In this document: in pieces, positions 33,026-33,379 of the stretch
Layout of the letters: every line of letters begins with the position of its first letter
How positions within the stretch are numbered: the first letter of the stretch is position 1
From: Candidatus Bipolaricaulota bacterium
GTDB taxonomy: Bacteria; Bipolaricaulota; Bipolaricaulia; UBA7950; UBA9294
Assembly: GCA_003979035.1 (NCBI GenBank)
Contig: RXOA01000009.1
Location: forward strand, 1 to 33,379
DNA length: 33,379 nt
Direction: 5' to 3'
Notes under the pieces: generated by a model
Database searches by the model: none
What the model saw: the letters and a program-made list of their open reading frames with translations, nothing else
Told to the model about the DNA's origin: nothing
Made by a program: the position numbers and the translations under genes

Positions 33026-33379
33026 CTACGTGGAAACGGCAAAGCGTGTTTCGAGTGCTTCCATTCTATGCTTGATCCCGCCGTATTCAAGGTCGGGGTA
33101 GGGAAGCATCGCCGGCCCGGAGAATCCCTGCGCCCTCATCTCGGATGCTTTTCGTGACACGCGCTGTCGAATCCAGTCCCAATAGGGATGGTCGAACAGG
33201 TCCACGGGTTCGGAGAGGCAGCCGTTCCGAACGCTGAACGCAAGGCAGGAGACTCCCGGAGGGCCGTCGAAATACGACATGATCGTTTCCGCCCGCACCG
33301 GCATTAGCGGACCCGTGTGGCTGCCACGCATGAAGCCGGCCACGTGGTGGCCGATCCCGAACGGGGCAAGCACCTCACC
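33026..33379 (-). CDS. Fructose-1,6-bisphosphate aldolase/phosphatase (archaeal type), C-terminal part
   Basis: The last ~117 residues of a bifunctional gluconeogenic enzyme; the gene runs off the right edge. 'FGIGHHVAGFMRGSHTGPLMPV', 'SYFDGPPGVSCLAFSVRNGCLSEPVDLFDHPYWDWIR' and 'MLPYPDLEYGGI' match the C-terminus of the archaeal/class V FBPA/P, which makes fructose-6-phosphate from triose phosphates in one protein. It occurs in archaea and a limited set of deep-branching, mostly anaerobic or thermophilic bacteria. The ORF-track start (GTG 33373) is internal: the frame continues as 'GEV' to the edge. First gene of the unit with hpt and tsaD. Confidence 0.9.
   Translation of the reverse strand, partial: GEVLAPFGIGHHVAGFMRGSHTGPLMPVRAETIMSYFDGPPGVSCLAFSVRNGCLSEPVDLFDHPYWDWIRQRVSRKASEMRAQGFSGPAMLPYPDLEYGGIKHRMEALETRFAVST

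Noticed and set aside
1-33379. CRISPR arrays
   Set aside because: No regularly spaced direct repeats were seen; the only repeats are the pair of 49-bp sites and the short hexamer run.

Overview
The window is a GC-rich bacterial chromosome segment with mostly non-overlapping genes on both strands. It is cut at both ends inside genes: peptidase T on the left and an archaeal-type fructose-1,6-bisphosphate aldolase/phosphatase on the right. Housekeeping genes (hisS, tRNA-His, rpsI, rpmE, tsaD, hpt) show it is chromosomal. The archaeal-type FBP aldolase/phosphatase, the many peptidases (PepT, S9, M29, MtfA-like, C45) and the radical-SAM, deoxynucleoside kinase and flavodoxin genes suggest a deep-branching, probably anaerobic and peptide-using bacterium. 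A lineage such as Candidatus Bipolaricaulota would fit, but that is inference; no marker here fixes the phylum.

Layout: pepT end and a SemiSWEET-like protein (1-889); S9 peptidase (1454-3490); convergent ZIP transporter (3593-4303); a CofE-like F420 ligase homologue (4572-5522); an MscS channel (6247-7179); a flavodoxin and an unknown secreted, membrane-anchored protein on the minus strand (7680-9642). From about 9988 to 13948 lies a small, lower-GC island bounded by 49-bp direct repeats. It carries a proteasome-like Ntn-hydrolase, a ribbon-helix-helix protein coupled to a PKD/FxLYD lipoprotein, a secreted protein, a surface-protein fragment and a broken serine recombinase. It sits against the 3' end of tRNA-His.

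Right of the island, the minus strand reads hisS, hutH-type lyase, tRNA-His, terminator, with one recognisable promoter before hisS. The tRNA-His lacks the near-universal G-1, has a G1-U72 pair, and lies beside a HisRS with the EKPGPGRF motif of the divergent alphaproteobacterial type. This is the most interesting signal in the window.

17765-20610 is an M29 aminopeptidase / PPP phosphatase / SPL-like radical SAM operon. It is followed by a deoxynucleoside kinase, an MtfA-like peptidase, a frameshifted C45 acyltransferase-like gene, a TetR regulator with a striking palindromic operator, a PrsW-like membrane protein and an acyl-CoA ligase. The right end holds a tiny membrane ORF, a secreted protein, a PPOX-family protein, rpsI-rpmE-DUF1385 on the plus strand, and the convergent FBPase-hpt-tsaD operon on the minus strand.
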